The notes beneath the pieces were generated by a model that had not been told where the DNA came from, did not search any database, and saw nothing but the letters and a program-made list of their open reading frames with translations. From Paraburkholderia phenoliruptrix (GTDB lineage: Bacteria > Pseudomonadota > Gammaproteobacteria > Burkholderiales > Burkholderiaceae), in NCBI RefSeq assembly GCF_019511605.1, contig NZ_JAEUAV010000034.1, positions 1 through 59,556 on the forward strand: 59,556 nucleotides of DNA, read 5' to 3'. Of the stretch, positions 31,349 to 40,375 are shown piece after piece. The translations under genes were made by a program, and so were the position numbers. The first letter of the stretch is position 1; each line of letters opens with the position of its first letter.

Positions 31349-33682
31349 TTACGCCTTCTCCACCACCAGTTCACCGAACAGGCTGCCCAGCGCTGCACCG
31401 GCAGGCGTAGCCGCCGACACGCGGACGACCGTCTCCGCAAGATTCGCGTCGCGCACGGCCGGCAACTGCACCGATTGCTCGCCCTGGCGCACGCGAACTG
31501 CGTCGCCTTCCTTCAAACCCAGTTTGTCGAACAGAGCCGCCGGCAGCCCGACCTTGTTCGCGGCGCGCGCCGCTGCGGTCAGATGCAGCGATTCCGCGCG
31601 ACGGACCAGCGCGTCGGCATGGTAGATCGGCACGTCGGCGATGCGCTCGAACTTGCCTTCTGCTGCCTTTGCCGCCTTGCCGCGAGCAACCGCCACGCTC
31701 GTGCGGTTCGACAGACGCGCTTGCACGTCGCCGTCGCCAAGGGCGGCGTTGCGAACCTGTTCCGCCGTGTCGTATTCGAAACCCGGCACGCCGAGCAGGC
31801 TGCCGAGCACGCGCAGCACCTTCCATGCGGGACGCGTGTCGCCGAGCGGACGCACGACGCCGTTGAACGTCTGGACCGTGCCTTCTGCATTGATGAAGGT
31901 GCCGGCGGTCTCGGTGAACGGCGCGATCGGCAGCAGCACGTCTGCGTATTCCGCGCCGGTCTGGAACGGCGACATCACGACGACCATCTCAGCCTGCTTC
32001 AACGCCGCCAAAGCCTGCGCCGGATTGGCCGTATCGAATTCAGGCTCGAGGTTCAGCAGCAGGTAGCCCTTGCGCGGTTGCTGGAACACTTCACGAGCGT
32101 TCAGCCCACCCTCGCCCGGCATTGCGTTCACGAGATGAGCGCCGACTGTGTTCGCCGCTTCCGTCAGGAAGCCGAGCGTCGCGCCAGTTGCATCGGCGAT
32201 CCACTGAGCCGCCGCATGAATGGCTGCGAAGTCGGGATGACGCACCGCGCCATTGCCGAGCAGCACGAGGCGGCGTTCGCCGGTCGCGAGCGACTGAGCG
32301 GCCTGCTTGTCGGCTTCCGTGGCTTGCGCGCCCGAGAAGGCTTCAGGCAGCGCAGCGCCGTTCGCCGGCGAGACCGCCGATGCGATGCGACCGAGCGCCT
32401 CGATCCATGCCGACGGAGCCGCAGCAATGCGCTGCGCCTGCGGAATCAGCGCGTCGTCGCCAGTGGCCTGTACCAGCGTGAGCTTCGCGCCGCCCTTTGC
32501 AGCCTGACGCAGACGCGCGGCGAAAAGCGGATGATCGCGGCGCAGATCCGAACCGATCACGAGCGCCGAGTCGATATTCGACAGGTCCGCAATCGAGGTG
32601 CCGAGCCACGGCGCGCCGCTCACCGGCGCGGAGAAATCGGACTGACGCAGACGGAAGTCGACATTAGGCGTGCCGACCGCTTGCGCCAGTTGCTTGAGGA
32701 GGAACAGTTCTTCGACGGTGCTGTGGGCGCTGCCGAGCGCCGCCAGCGCGTTCGCGCCGTGGTCGCCCGTGATGCCCTTCAGGCCCTTCACCACGTATTC
32801 CAGCGCCGTCTGCCAGTCGGTTTCGACCCACTTGCCGCCCTGCTTAAGCATGGGCTGCGTGAGACGCTCGGGGCTGTTCAGGCCTTCGTACGAGAAGCGG
32901 TCCTTGTCCGAAATCCAGCACTCGTTGATCGCTTCGTTTTCGAACGGCAGAACCCGCATCACGCGATTGTTCTTTACCTGCACCACCAGGTTCGCGCCGA
33001 CGGAGTCGTGCGGGCTTACCGACTTGCGGCGCGACAGTTCCCATGTACGCGCGCTATAGCGGAACGGCTTGCTGGTGAGCGCGCCGACCGGGCACAGGTC
33101 GATCATGTTGCCCGAGAGCTCCGAGTCCACCGTCTTACCGACGAACGACGTGATTTCCGAATGCTCGCCGCGGCCCAGCATGCCCAGCTCCATCACACCG
33201 GCCACTTCCTGGCCGAAGCGTACGCAGCGCGTGCAGTGGATGCAGCGCGACATTTCTTCCATCGAGATCAGCGGGCCGACGTTTTTGTGGAAGACCACCC
33301 GCTTTTCTTCGCTATAGCGCGACGACGACTTGCCGTAGCCCACCGCCAGATCCTGCAACTGACACTCGCCACCCTGATCGCAGATCGGGCAATCCAGCGG
33401 GTGGTTGATCAGCAGGAATTCCATCACGGCTTGCTGGCCCTTCACTGCTTTTTCCGACTTCGTGCGCACGACCATGCCGGCCGACACAGGCGTCGCGCAT
33501 GCGGGCACGGCCTTCGGCATCTTTTCGACATCGACGAGACACATCCGGCAGTTGGCCGCAATCGACAGCTTCTTGTGATAGCAGAAGTGAGGAATGTATG
33601 TGTCGACCTTATGCGCAGCCTGGATCACCATGCTGCCTTCGGGCACTTCTACTTTCTTGCCGTCTATTTCAAGTTCAACCAT
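31349..33682 (-). CDS. nuoG: NADH-quinone oxidoreductase subunit G
   Basis: The large iron-sulfur subunit, 777 residues. The N-terminal [2Fe-2S] N1b ligands are C34, C45, C48 and C62; a His-Cys3 N5 site and CPICDQGGECQLQD (about 110-123) follow, and the N4 set begins with CIHCTRC (about 151-157). The C-terminal two thirds is the molybdopterin-oxidoreductase-like domain, which is catalytically inert. The ATG at 33682 is preferred over a TTG three codons upstream. The gene abuts nuoH. Confidence 0.96.
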   Translation of the reverse strand: MVELEIDGKKVEVPEGSMVIQAAHKVDTYIPHFCYHKKLSIAANCRMCLVDVEKMPKAVPACATPVSAGMVVRTKSEKAVKGQQAVMEFLLINHPLDCPICDQGGECQLQDLAVGYGKSSSRYSEEKRVVFHKNVGPLISMEEMSRCIHCTRCVRFGQEVAGVMELGMLGRGEHSEITSFVGKTVDSELSGNMIDLCPVGALTSKPFRYSARTWELSRRKSVSPHDSVGANLVVQVKNNRVMRVLPFENEAINECWISDKDRFSYEGLNSPERLTQPMLKQGGKWVETDWQTALEYVVKGLKGITGDHGANALAALGSAHSTVEELFLLKQLAQAVGTPNVDFRLRQSDFSAPVSGAPWLGTSIADLSNIDSALVIGSDLRRDHPLFAARLRQAAKGGAKLTLVQATGDDALIPQAQRIAAAPSAWIEALGRIASAVSPANGAALPEAFSGAQATEADKQAAQSLATGERRLVLLGNGAVRHPDFAAIHAAAQWIADATGATLGFLTEAANTVGAHLVNAMPGEGGLNAREVFQQPRKGYLLLNLEPEFDTANPAQALAALKQAEMVVVMSPFQTGAEYADVLLPIAPFTETAGTFINAEGTVQTFNGVVRPLGDTRPAWKVLRVLGSLLGVPGFEYDTAEQVRNAALGDGDVQARLSNRTSVAVARGKAAKAAEGKFERIADVPIYHADALVRRAESLHLTAAARAANKVGLPAALFDKLGLKEGDAVRVRQGEQSVQLPAVRDANLAETVVRVSAATPAGAALGSLFGELVVEKA

Positions 33683-33794
33683 GATGGTCAATCTTCCTTA
33701 ACCTGTTACCGCTCAATCGTTCGCCCCGTTCATTGCCGCTCAGACAATGAGCCCCGTGGTTGACGTGTTCTGGTGCGTACCTGTCAGGCATGCT

Positions 33795-33833
33795 GCCCTT
33801 TCGGGCGCTTGCCCGGGCACGTGTGGGCGTGCC
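33795..33833. repeat. Paired hairpins in the nuoF-nuoG spacer
   Basis: Two small stems, GCCC/GGGC (33795-33798 with 33803-33806) and GGCACG/CGTGCC (33816-33821 with 33828-33833), occupy part of the 171-base spacer between nuoF and nuoG. Neither has a T tract. They may be mRNA stabilisers or processing sites. Confidence 0.4.
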
Positions 33834-33853
33834 TCGGGCAACTGAGGGTTCGT

Positions 33854-35182
33854 TCAGGCAGCCATAGTTTCGGCGGCCGCCGCGGCGCCCGTATGTCCGC
33901 CGACGAGGCAGTGCTTATGAGCGACGTGATATTCGAATTCGTCCCAGTAGTGCTTGAGCATGCCCCGAACCGGCATGGCCGCTGCATCGCCGAGCGCGCA
34001 AATCGTGCGGCCCATGATGTTTTCCGCGACCGAGTTCAGCAGATCCAGATCTTCCTGACGGCCAAGACCATGCTCGATACGATGCACGACGCGGTACAGC
34101 CAGCCCGTGCCCTCGCGGCAAGGCGTGCATTGACCACACGACTCTTCGTAGTAGAAGTACGACAGACGCAGCAGCGAGCGCACCATGCAGCGCGTCTCGT
34201 CCATGACGATGACCGCGCCCGAGCCCAGCATGGAGCCCGCTTTGGCGATCGAGTCGTAGTCGAGGTCGGTCTGCATCATGATGTCGCCCGGAATCACGGG
34301 CGCCGACGACCCGCCGGGAATGACCGCCTTGATCTTCCTGCCGCCGCGCATGCCGCCCGCCAGTTCCATCAGCTTTGCGAACGGCGTGCCGAGCGGAACT
34401 TCGTAGTTGCCCGGACGCTCGACGTCGCCGGAGATCGAGAAGATCTTCGTACCACCGTTGTTCGGCTTGCCGATTTCCAGGTAATTCTGCGGGCCGATTG
34501 CAAGCAGGAAAGGCACTGCGGCGAACGTTTCGGTGTTGTTGATCGTGGTCGGCTTGCCGTACACGCCGAAGCTCGCCGGAAACGGCGGCTTGAAGCGCGG
34601 CTGGCCCTTCTTGCCCTCCAGCGACTCGAGCAACGCGGTTTCTTCGCCACAGATGTAAGCGCCGTAGCCGTGGTGCGCATGCAGTTCGAACGAGAAGCCC
34701 GAACCCATGATGTTCTCGCCGAGGAACCCTGCACGGCGTGCTTCGTCCAACGCTTCTTCAAAGCGCTTGTAGACTTCCCAGATTTCGCCGTGAATGTAGT
34801 TGTAGCCGACCGTGATACCCATTGCGTATGCGCCGATCGCCATGCCTTCGATCAGCGAGTGCGGATTGAAGCGCAGAATGTCGCGGTCTTTGAATGTGCC
34901 CGGCTCGCCTTCGTCCGAATTGCAGACCAGGTACTTCTGCCCCGGAAACTGACGCGGCATGAAGCTCCACTTCAAACCCGTCGGGAAGCCCGCGCCGCCA
35001 CGGCCGCGCAGACCCGACGCCTTGACGTCCGCGATCACCTGCTCGGGCGGGATCTTTTCTTCCAGAATGCGACGCAGCTGGGCGTAACCGCCGCGCGCCA
35101 CATAATCTTCGAGATGCCAGTTGTCGCCGTTCAGGCCAGCGAGAATCAGCGGTTTGATGTGACGATCGTGTAAAGACGTCAT
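33854..35182 (-). CDS. nuoF: NADH-quinone oxidoreductase subunit F
   Basis: The NADH- and FMN-binding subunit, 442 residues. The glycine-rich NADH site RGRGGAGFPTGLKWSFMP is near residue 65, the FMN motif around 175-215 (GAYICGEETALLESLEG), and the N3 [4Fe-4S] ligands in SCGQCTPCREG near 350 with a distal cysteine around 395. Its ATG overlaps the nuoE TGA (ATGA), so the two are coupled, as befits partners of the same module. Confidence 0.97.
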   Translation of the reverse strand: MTSLHDRHIKPLILAGLNGDNWHLEDYVARGGYAQLRRILEEKIPPEQVIADVKASGLRGRGGAGFPTGLKWSFMPRQFPGQKYLVCNSDEGEPGTFKDRDILRFNPHSLIEGMAIGAYAMGITVGYNYIHGEIWEVYKRFEEALDEARRAGFLGENIMGSGFSFELHAHHGYGAYICGEETALLESLEGKKGQPRFKPPFPASFGVYGKPTTINNTETFAAVPFLLAIGPQNYLEIGKPNNGGTKIFSISGDVERPGNYEVPLGTPFAKLMELAGGMRGGRKIKAVIPGGSSAPVIPGDIMMQTDLDYDSIAKAGSMLGSGAVIVMDETRCMVRSLLRLSYFYYEESCGQCTPCREGTGWLYRVVHRIEHGLGRQEDLDLLNSVAENIMGRTICALGDAAAMPVRGMLKHYWDEFEYHVAHKHCLVGGHTGAAAAAETMAA

Positions 35183-35664
35183 TTCGAAAGTTCCTCGAGC
35201 AGCTGGTCGATCTTCTCGCGACTCATGAAGCTGCACATGCGGTGGTTGTTCACCAGCATCACCGGCGCGTCGCCGCACGAACCCATGCATTCCCCTTCTT
35301 TCAGGGTGAATTTGCCGTCCGCCGTGGTTTCGCCAAAGTCGATGCCGAGCTTCTGCTTCAGATATTCAGCGGCGCTCTCCGAGCCGCCGTCCGGGCCGAG
35401 CTGGCACGGCAGGTTCGTGCAGAGCGTGATCTTGTACTTGCCGACCGGCGAGGTCTCGTACATCGTGTAGAAGGTTGCCACCTCCTGCACTGCGACCGCC
35501 GGCATGCCGAGATAGTCCGCGACGAACTGCATGAGTTCGGGCGACAGCCAGCCATGCTCTTCCTGAGCGGTGGCCAGCGCCGACATCACGGCGGACTGTT
35601 TCTGATCGGCGGGATACTTCGCGATCGCACGATCGATTTCTTTCAGGCCTTCAGCTGAGATCAT
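35179..35664 (-). CDS. nuoE: NADH-quinone oxidoreductase subunit E
   Basis: A 161-residue thioredoxin-like subunit with the N1a [2Fe-2S] ligands C82, C87, C126 and C130 (CTNLPC and CMGSCGDAP). The N terminus MISAEGLKEIDRAIAKYP was chosen by family fit; the Shine-Dalgarno is weak (AAGAG, about 12 bases away), and a TTG at 35685 is a poorer alternative. The 131-base spacer to nuoD holds a 10-base direct repeat, GACGCGCGCC, at 35749-35758 and 35774-35783. Confidence 0.95.
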   Translation of the reverse strand: MISAEGLKEIDRAIAKYPADQKQSAVMSALATAQEEHGWLSPELMQFVADYLGMPAVAVQEVATFYTMYETSPVGKYKITLCTNLPCQLGPDGGSESAAEYLKQKLGIDFGETTADGKFTLKEGECMGSCGDAPVMLVNNHRMCSFMSREKIDQLLEELSK

Positions 35665-35795
35665 TTTCAGACACGACTCTTTCAATTCCTACCGAACGAA
35701 AACCTGCCGCTCAATTCGTGCTGCGACAGACCCGGCGTTCCTTTGCTTGACGCGCGCCTCCGCCAAACTGGAAGACGCGCGCCGATGATTACGTC

Positions 35796-37049
35796 CTAGC
35801 GATCGACTTCGCCGAACACGATGTCCTGCGTGCCGATAATCGTCACGGCGTCGGCGATCATGTGACCGCGCGCCATTTCGTCGAGCGCGGACAAGTGCGC
35901 ATAGCCCGGCGCGCGAATCTTGAGGCGATAGGGCTTGTTCGCGCCGTCCGAAACCAGGTAGATACCGAACTCGCCCTTCGGGTGCTCGACGGCCGCATAA
36001 GCCTCGCCTTCCGGCACGTGGAAGCCTTCAGTGAACAGCTTGAAGTGGTGAATCAGCTCTTCCATGTTCGACTTCATGCCTACGCGCGACGGCGGAGCAA
36101 CCTTGTGATTGTCGATCATCACAGGGCCCGGATTCTTGCGCAGCCACTCCACGCACTGCTTCACGATACGCGTGGATTGACGCATTTCTTCGACGCGAAC
36201 CAGATAACGGTCGTAGCAGTCGCCGTTCACGCCGACTGGAATGTCGAAGTCGAGCTTTTCGTACACTTCGTACGGCTGCTTCTTACGCAAATCCCATTCG
36301 ATGCCCGAGCCGCGCAGCATGGCGCCGGACATACCCAATTGCAGAGCGCGCTCAGGGCTGACCACGCCGATGCCGACCAGACGCTGCTTCCAGATCCGGT
36401 TGTCGGTGAGCAGCGTCTCGTATTCGTCGACGTACGTCGGGAAGCGCGTGAAGAAGTCGTCGATGAAGTCGAGCAGCGAACCTTGACGGTTTTCGTTCAT
36501 CTTCGACAATGCCTTCGCATTGCGAATCTTCGACGCCTTGTATTGCGGCATTGCGTCAGGCAGATCTCGATACACGCCGCCCGGACGGTAGTACGCCGCG
36601 TGCATGCGCGCGCCGGACACCGCTTCGTACACGTCCATCAGATCTTCACGCTCGCGGAACGCGTACAGGAAGACAGCCATTGCGCCGACGTCGAGCGCGT
36701 GCGCGCCGATCCACATGAGGTGGTTCAGCACGCGCGTAATCTCGTCGAACATCACGCGGATGTATTGGGCGCGCACCGGCACTTCGATGCCGAGCAGCTT
36801 TTCGATCGCCATCACATAGCCGTGCTCGTTGACCATCATCGACACGTAGTCGAGACGGTCCATGTACGGCACCGACTGGATGAACGTTTTGGTTTCGGCG
36901 AGCTTTTCAGTCGCGCGATGCAGCAGGCCGATGTGCGGATCGGCGCGCTGGATGACTTCGCCGTCGAGCTCCAGCACGAGGCGCAGCACGCCGTGCGCTG
37001 CCGGGTGCTGGGGGCCGAAGTTGAGCGTGTAGTTCTTGATCTCTGCCAT
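35796..37049 (-). CDS. nuoD: NADH-quinone oxidoreductase subunit D
   Basis: The 49-kDa-type subunit, 417 residues, derived from hydrogenase large subunits but without Ni ligands. The quinone-site histidine and tyrosine lie in NFGPQHPAAHG (about 10-20) and in the region around residue 60-90 (HRATEKLAE, then PYMDRLDYVS). It ends in a typical C-terminal arginine. Nine bases separate it from nuoC. Confidence 0.97.
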   Translation of the reverse strand: MAEIKNYTLNFGPQHPAAHGVLRLVLELDGEVIQRADPHIGLLHRATEKLAETKTFIQSVPYMDRLDYVSMMVNEHGYVMAIEKLLGIEVPVRAQYIRVMFDEITRVLNHLMWIGAHALDVGAMAVFLYAFREREDLMDVYEAVSGARMHAAYYRPGGVYRDLPDAMPQYKASKIRNAKALSKMNENRQGSLLDFIDDFFTRFPTYVDEYETLLTDNRIWKQRLVGIGVVSPERALQLGMSGAMLRGSGIEWDLRKKQPYEVYEKLDFDIPVGVNGDCYDRYLVRVEEMRQSTRIVKQCVEWLRKNPGPVMIDNHKVAPPSRVGMKSNMEELIHHFKLFTEGFHVPEGEAYAAVEHPKGEFGIYLVSDGANKPYRLKIRAPGYAHLSALDEMARGHMIADAVTIIGTQDIVFGEVDR

Positions 37050-37058
37050 GGCGTTCTC

Positions 37059-37661
37059 TTAGTGTTTCAGACCGCCATAGCGATCTTCGCGGATCACGCG
37101 CGGCGTAATTTCCCGCGGCTCGATCGTCACAGGCTGATAGACGACGCGCTTCTCTTCCGGGTCGTAACGCATTTCGACGTAACCGGAGACAGGGAAATCT
37201 TTACGGAACGGGTGACCAATGAAACCGTAGTCAGTCAGAATCCGGCGCAGGTCCGGGTGACCTTCGAAGACGATGCCGTACAGGTCGAATGCCTCGCGCT
37301 CGTACCAATTCGCCGAGTTCCAGATGTCGACGACGGAAGGCAGCAGCGGCAGGTCGTCGTCCGGAGCGAACACACGCAAGCGCAAACGCCAGTTGTTCTG
37401 CACCGACAACAGATGCAGCACGGCCGCAAAACGGGGACCGTCGTAAGCGCCGTCCGCGTAGGTCTGATAGTCGACGCCGCACAGGTCCATCATCTGGTCG
37501 AAACCGAGCGAGCGGTCGTCGCGCAGACGCGTTGCCACGTTGAGGTAGTCGCTCGCTTTCACGACGATCGTCAACTCACCGATTGCCTCGGTAGTGCTCA
37601 ACAGGAGGCCGCCAAAGGCCGCCTCGAGGTTCGCTTTCAGGGTCTCGAGTTTGCTTGCCAT
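37059..37661 (-). CDS. nuoC: NADH-quinone oxidoreductase subunit C
   Basis: The 30-kDa-type subunit, 200 residues, without cofactor. The family signature WYEREAFDLYGIVFEGHPDL is recognisable in two halves near 140, followed by LRRILTDYGFIGHPFRKDFP. It is separate from nuoD, unlike the fused NuoCD of enterobacteria. Length and order are normal for beta-proteobacteria. Confidence 0.97.
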   Translation of the reverse strand: MASKLETLKANLEAAFGGLLLSTTEAIGELTIVVKASDYLNVATRLRDDRSLGFDQMMDLCGVDYQTYADGAYDGPRFAAVLHLLSVQNNWRLRLRVFAPDDDLPLLPSVVDIWNSANWYEREAFDLYGIVFEGHPDLRRILTDYGFIGHPFRKDFPVSGYVEMRYDPEEKRVVYQPVTIEPREITPRVIREDRYGGLKH

Positions 37662-37682
37662 ATTGTGGGGAGAGGCGTTGCC

Positions 37683-38162
37683 TTATTGACGGGCGATGGT
37701 GTTGGTGCGGCGAATCTTGGCCTGCAACTGGATCACGCCGTAGACCAGCGCTTCCGCTGTGGGCGGACAACCCGGCACGTAGACGTCGACCGGCACGATG
37801 CGGTCGCAACCGCGCACCACCGAATACGAGTAGTGGTAGTAGCCGCCGCCGTTTGCGCACGAACCCATAGAGATCACCCAACGCGGCTCGGCCATCTGGT
37901 CGTACACCTTGCGCAGAGCGGGCGCCATTTTGTTGCACAGCGTGCCGGCGACGATCATCACGTCCGACTGACGCGGACTCGGACGAAACACCACGCCGAA
38001 ACGGTCGAGGTCATAACGGGCCGCGCCCGCATGCATCATCTCGACCGCACAACACGCAAGACCGAACGTCATCGGCCACAAGGAACCGGTGCGCGTCCAG
38101 TTGATCAGTTTGTCAGCCGTTGTGGTGACAAACCCTTCCTTCAAGACCCCTTCGATACTCAT
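37683..38162 (-). CDS. nuoB: NADH-quinone oxidoreductase subunit B
   Basis: The subunit carrying cluster N2, 159 residues. The ligands are the adjacent pair C37-C38 (CCAVEMM), C102 ([10 protein letters not shown]) and C132 (VPGCPP). The start at 38162 ([12 protein letters not shown]) has GGAGTGGAAAG upstream. Twenty-one bases separate it from nuoC. Confidence 0.97.
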
Positions 38163-38225
38163 TTGCTTTCCACTCCAGACGGGGCGGCAAGCCTTGGCCA
38201 CCCACGCAAACCGGCGATTAAACGA

Positions 38226-38585
38226 TCATTCCCAGTCGAGGCCGCCCTTCTTCCAGATATAGGCGAAGCCCAGCAGGAATTCGAGCAGGAAAATCATCAT
38301 TGCCATGAAGCCAGGCCAGCCGATGTCGCGCAGGGCAACGCCCCACGGGAACAGGAACGCGGTTTCAAGATCGAAAATGATGAAGAGAATGGCGACGAGG
38401 TAGTAGCGCACGTCGAACTTCATGCGCGCATCTTCGAATGCTTCGAAGCCGCACTCGTACGGTGCGTTTTTCTCGGTATCGGGCTTGTTGGGACCGAGGA
38501 TCTTGCCGATACTGACCAGTGCTACGCCTAAACCAGTGCCCACAACGAGGAACAACAAGACGGGGAAATAGGCTGCGAGGTTCAA
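38226..38585 (-). CDS. nuoA: NADH-quinone oxidoreductase subunit A
   Basis: A three-helix membrane subunit of 119 residues, first gene of the operon. The family start NLAAYFPVLLFL is preceded by a TTG at 38585, not ATG; GAGGATAG sits 8 bases upstream of it, which supports TTG as the initiator. The TM1-2 loop motif KNAPYECGFEAFEDARMKFD and FDLETAFLFPWG are intact. A candidate promoter with an extended -10 lies 37 bases upstream. Confidence 0.95.
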   Translation of the reverse strand: MNLAAYFPVLLFLVVGTGLGVALVSIGKILGPNKPDTEKNAPYECGFEAFEDARMKFDVRYYLVAILFIIFDLETAFLFPWGVALRDIGWPGFMAMMIFLLEFLLGFAYIWKKGGLDWE

Positions 38586-38622
38586 GACTATCCTCAATCG
38601 GTTGGTTCTGAGTGCCGTCAGG

Positions 38623-38631
38623 AGCATAGCA
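38623..38631 (-). promoter_or_regulatory. Putative nuo operon promoter (extended -10)
   Basis: On the minus strand TGCTATGCT (38631-38623) is an extended -10 without a clear -35. The start point would be near 38616, giving a leader of about 30 bases to the nuoA TTG. It lies downstream of the tRNA-Leu terminator, so nuo needs its own promoter here. Confidence 0.4.
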
Positions 38632-38700
38632 CCCCTGACGCGAAATCACTTCCGGGACGTACACGCCACAGACCAACGCAAACCGCGCGCCAGAAGTGAA

Positions 38701-38736
38701 AAATGCCAGCCGAAGCGAAGCAAGCGGCTGGCATTT
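38701..38736 (-). terminator. Terminator after tRNA-Leu
   Basis: AAATGCCAGCCG (38701-38712) and CGGCTGGCATTT (38725-38736) form a perfect 12-base stem with a 12-base loop. On the minus strand a run of Ts follows, ending the secG/tRNA transcript 10 bases after the tRNA. Confidence 0.85.
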
Positions 38737-38746
38737 AGATAACATT

Positions 38747-38831
38747 TGGTGCCGACGGCGAGACTCGAACTCGCACAGCTTTCGCCACTACCCCCTCAAG
38801 ATAGCGTGTCTACCAATTTCACCACGTCGGC
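38747..38831 (-). tRNA. tRNA-Leu (anticodon GAG)
   Basis: The minus strand gives an 85-base class II tRNA starting GCCGACGTGGTGAAATTGG and ending GTCGGC plus an encoded CCA. The acceptor stem GCCGACG pairs with CGTCGGC; the anticodon arm is CTATC-TTGAGGG-GGTAG, so the anticodon is GAG, reading CUC/CUU. The variable arm (about TGGCGAAAGCTG) and GTTCGAGTC T loop are normal. It lies between secG and nuoA. Confidence 0.95.
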
Positions 38832-38943
38832 ACTGTATGCAATCCGGGAAAACAACTTATAAAACCCGCGAATCGCTTCAAGACTTAGATTGTAACTGCT
38901 TTAAACAGTTTGTTCAACGCACAAAAGCACTTTCTACGAAAAT

Positions 38944-39330
38944 TTATTTCGGCACGTCCGTAGCAGGCACGGACGCAGCCGAGGCCGCCAGCGCAGCCGA
39001 ACCGCCAGCCGCTGCCGACGCCGCAGGAGCAGCCGAAGCAGGAGCCGGCGCGGTGACCGCGGCGCCGAGCACCCCAGCAGAAGGCTTCACTCGATAAGCA
39101 CCGAGGTACGTCAATGCAAGGGTAGTGACAAAGAACACTGCAGCGAGCACGGCCGTGGTGCGGGACAGGAAGTTTGCCGAACCCGTCGCACCGAACAGAC
39201 TGCCCGACGCACCGCTGCCGAACGCCGCACCCATATCGGCGCCCTTGCCGTGCTGCAGCAGAACGAGGCCGATCACCCCGAGTGCCGACAACAGCTGAAC
39301 GACGATAATCAAAGTTTTCAAATACAGCAT
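38944..39330 (-). CDS. secG: Preprotein translocase subunit SecG
   Basis: A protein of 128 residues with the two SecG helices (about 1-22 and 52-75) around the cytoplasmic loop HGKGADMGAAFGSGASGSLFG, whose Gly-rich end is diagnostic. The last 45 residues are an Ala/Ser/Pro tail seen in Burkholderia. The ATG at 39330 has AGGTGA upstream; a GTG at 39339 is less well placed. It assists SecYEG-dependent export. tpiA lies 80 bases upstream on the same strand. Confidence 0.95.
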   Translation of the reverse strand: MLYLKTLIIVVQLLSALGVIGLVLLQHGKGADMGAAFGSGASGSLFGATGSANFLSRTTAVLAAVFFVTTLALTYLGAYRVKPSAGVLGAAVTAPAPASAAPAASAAAGGSAALAASAASVPATDVPK

Positions 39331-39410
39331 CACACTCACCTGAGTCTTTATTTAGCCGAGGCTCGCGGCTGCGAGGCTCGGGATGGGTCATCCTCGACGA
39401 GGCGCCCTGC

Positions 39411-40190
39411 TCAACCTGCGGCCGTCGCTTCGGCCGCCGCCTTGCAGATCGCCAGAAAATCCTGGTCCTTCAGCGACGCGCCACCAATCAGGCCGCCGTC
39501 GATATCCTGCTGACAGAACAACTCTTTCGCGTTGTCAGGCTTCACACTGCCGCCGTACAGCAGCGGCACGTCTGCCACTTGAGCGCCTTTCGCCGCGAGA
39601 CGCGCGCGCAGGAACGCGTGCACCGCCTGCGCCTGCTGCGAGCTTGCGCTCTTGCCCGTGCCGATTGCCCAGACCGGCTCATAGGCGACCACGATACGCG
39701 CGGCTTCCTGCACCGACAACCTGGCCAGCACTTCGTCCAGCTGCGCGCCAACCACCTGCTCGGTCGCGCCCGCTTCCCGCTCTTCGAGCGTTTCGCCGAC
39801 GCACACGATCGGCGTCAAACCCGCCTCCAGCGCACGCTGCGTCTTGATCGCGACGAGTTCGGCGCTCTCGCGGTGATACGCGCGGCGCTCCGAATGCCCG
39901 ACGATGGCAAACGTGGCGCCGAAATCCGTCACCATTTGCGCGGCGACTTCGCCGGTATACGCGCCGTGCGTGAACGCCGAAACGTCCTGCACGCCCCACG
40001 CCACGCGAGTGCCGTCGAGCAGCGAATTTGCCTGGGCGAGATACGGGCTCGGCACACACACACCCACGCGCACCGCCGCCGGCAGTTCGCCCGCGCCTTT
40101 TGCCACGGCCTGCAAGAGCCCCGCGTTATCGGCAAGGCGCCCGTGCATCTTCCAGTTACCCACTACCAGTTTGGCTCGTTGTGTCGACAT
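39411..40190 (-). CDS. tpiA: Triosephosphate isomerase
   Basis: A TIM-barrel enzyme of 259 residues interconverting dihydroxyacetone phosphate and glyceraldehyde 3-phosphate. K14 (GNWKMH), the catalytic histidine in GHSERR and the catalytic glutamate in VAYEPVWAIGTG are all present, as is the phosphate loop LLYGGSVKPDN. Same order (tpiA-secG-nuo) as in other Burkholderiales. The 185-base gap upstream to the oxidoreductase gene may hold its promoter. Confidence 0.97.
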   Translation of the reverse strand: MSTQRAKLVVGNWKMHGRLADNAGLLQAVAKGAGELPAAVRVGVCVPSPYLAQANSLLDGTRVAWGVQDVSAFTHGAYTGEVAAQMVTDFGATFAIVGHSERRAYHRESAELVAIKTQRALEAGLTPIVCVGETLEEREAGATEQVVGAQLDEVLARLSVQEAARIVVAYEPVWAIGTGKSASSQQAQAVHAFLRARLAAKGAQVADVPLLYGGSVKPDNAKELFCQQDIDGGLIGGASLKDQDFLAICKAAAEATAAG

Positions 40191-40375
40191 CGTCTCGTCT
40201 TGTCGTCTCTGCGTCGTATCTGTGAACGGCGGCGGGCCTGGTTGGCGCGTGTTTCGTTGCGCTTACAGTCCGCCTTTCGGATTCATGCGGCGCGCGCAAA
40301 ACGCGCAATTTTACTGCGTGGGGGACCTCGGGTCAAACGAACACGTACGCACCGATTGTCAGCAAACGGCGCGGA

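Noticed and set aside
29669..33763. Open frame of 1364 codons on the plus strand
   Set aside because: It is antisense to nuoI-nuoG over its whole length, has an Arg/His/Ala composition typical of high-GC shadow frames and no family motif.
35862..38531. Open frame of 889 codons on the plus strand
   Set aside because: Antisense to nuoA-nuoD; no motif.
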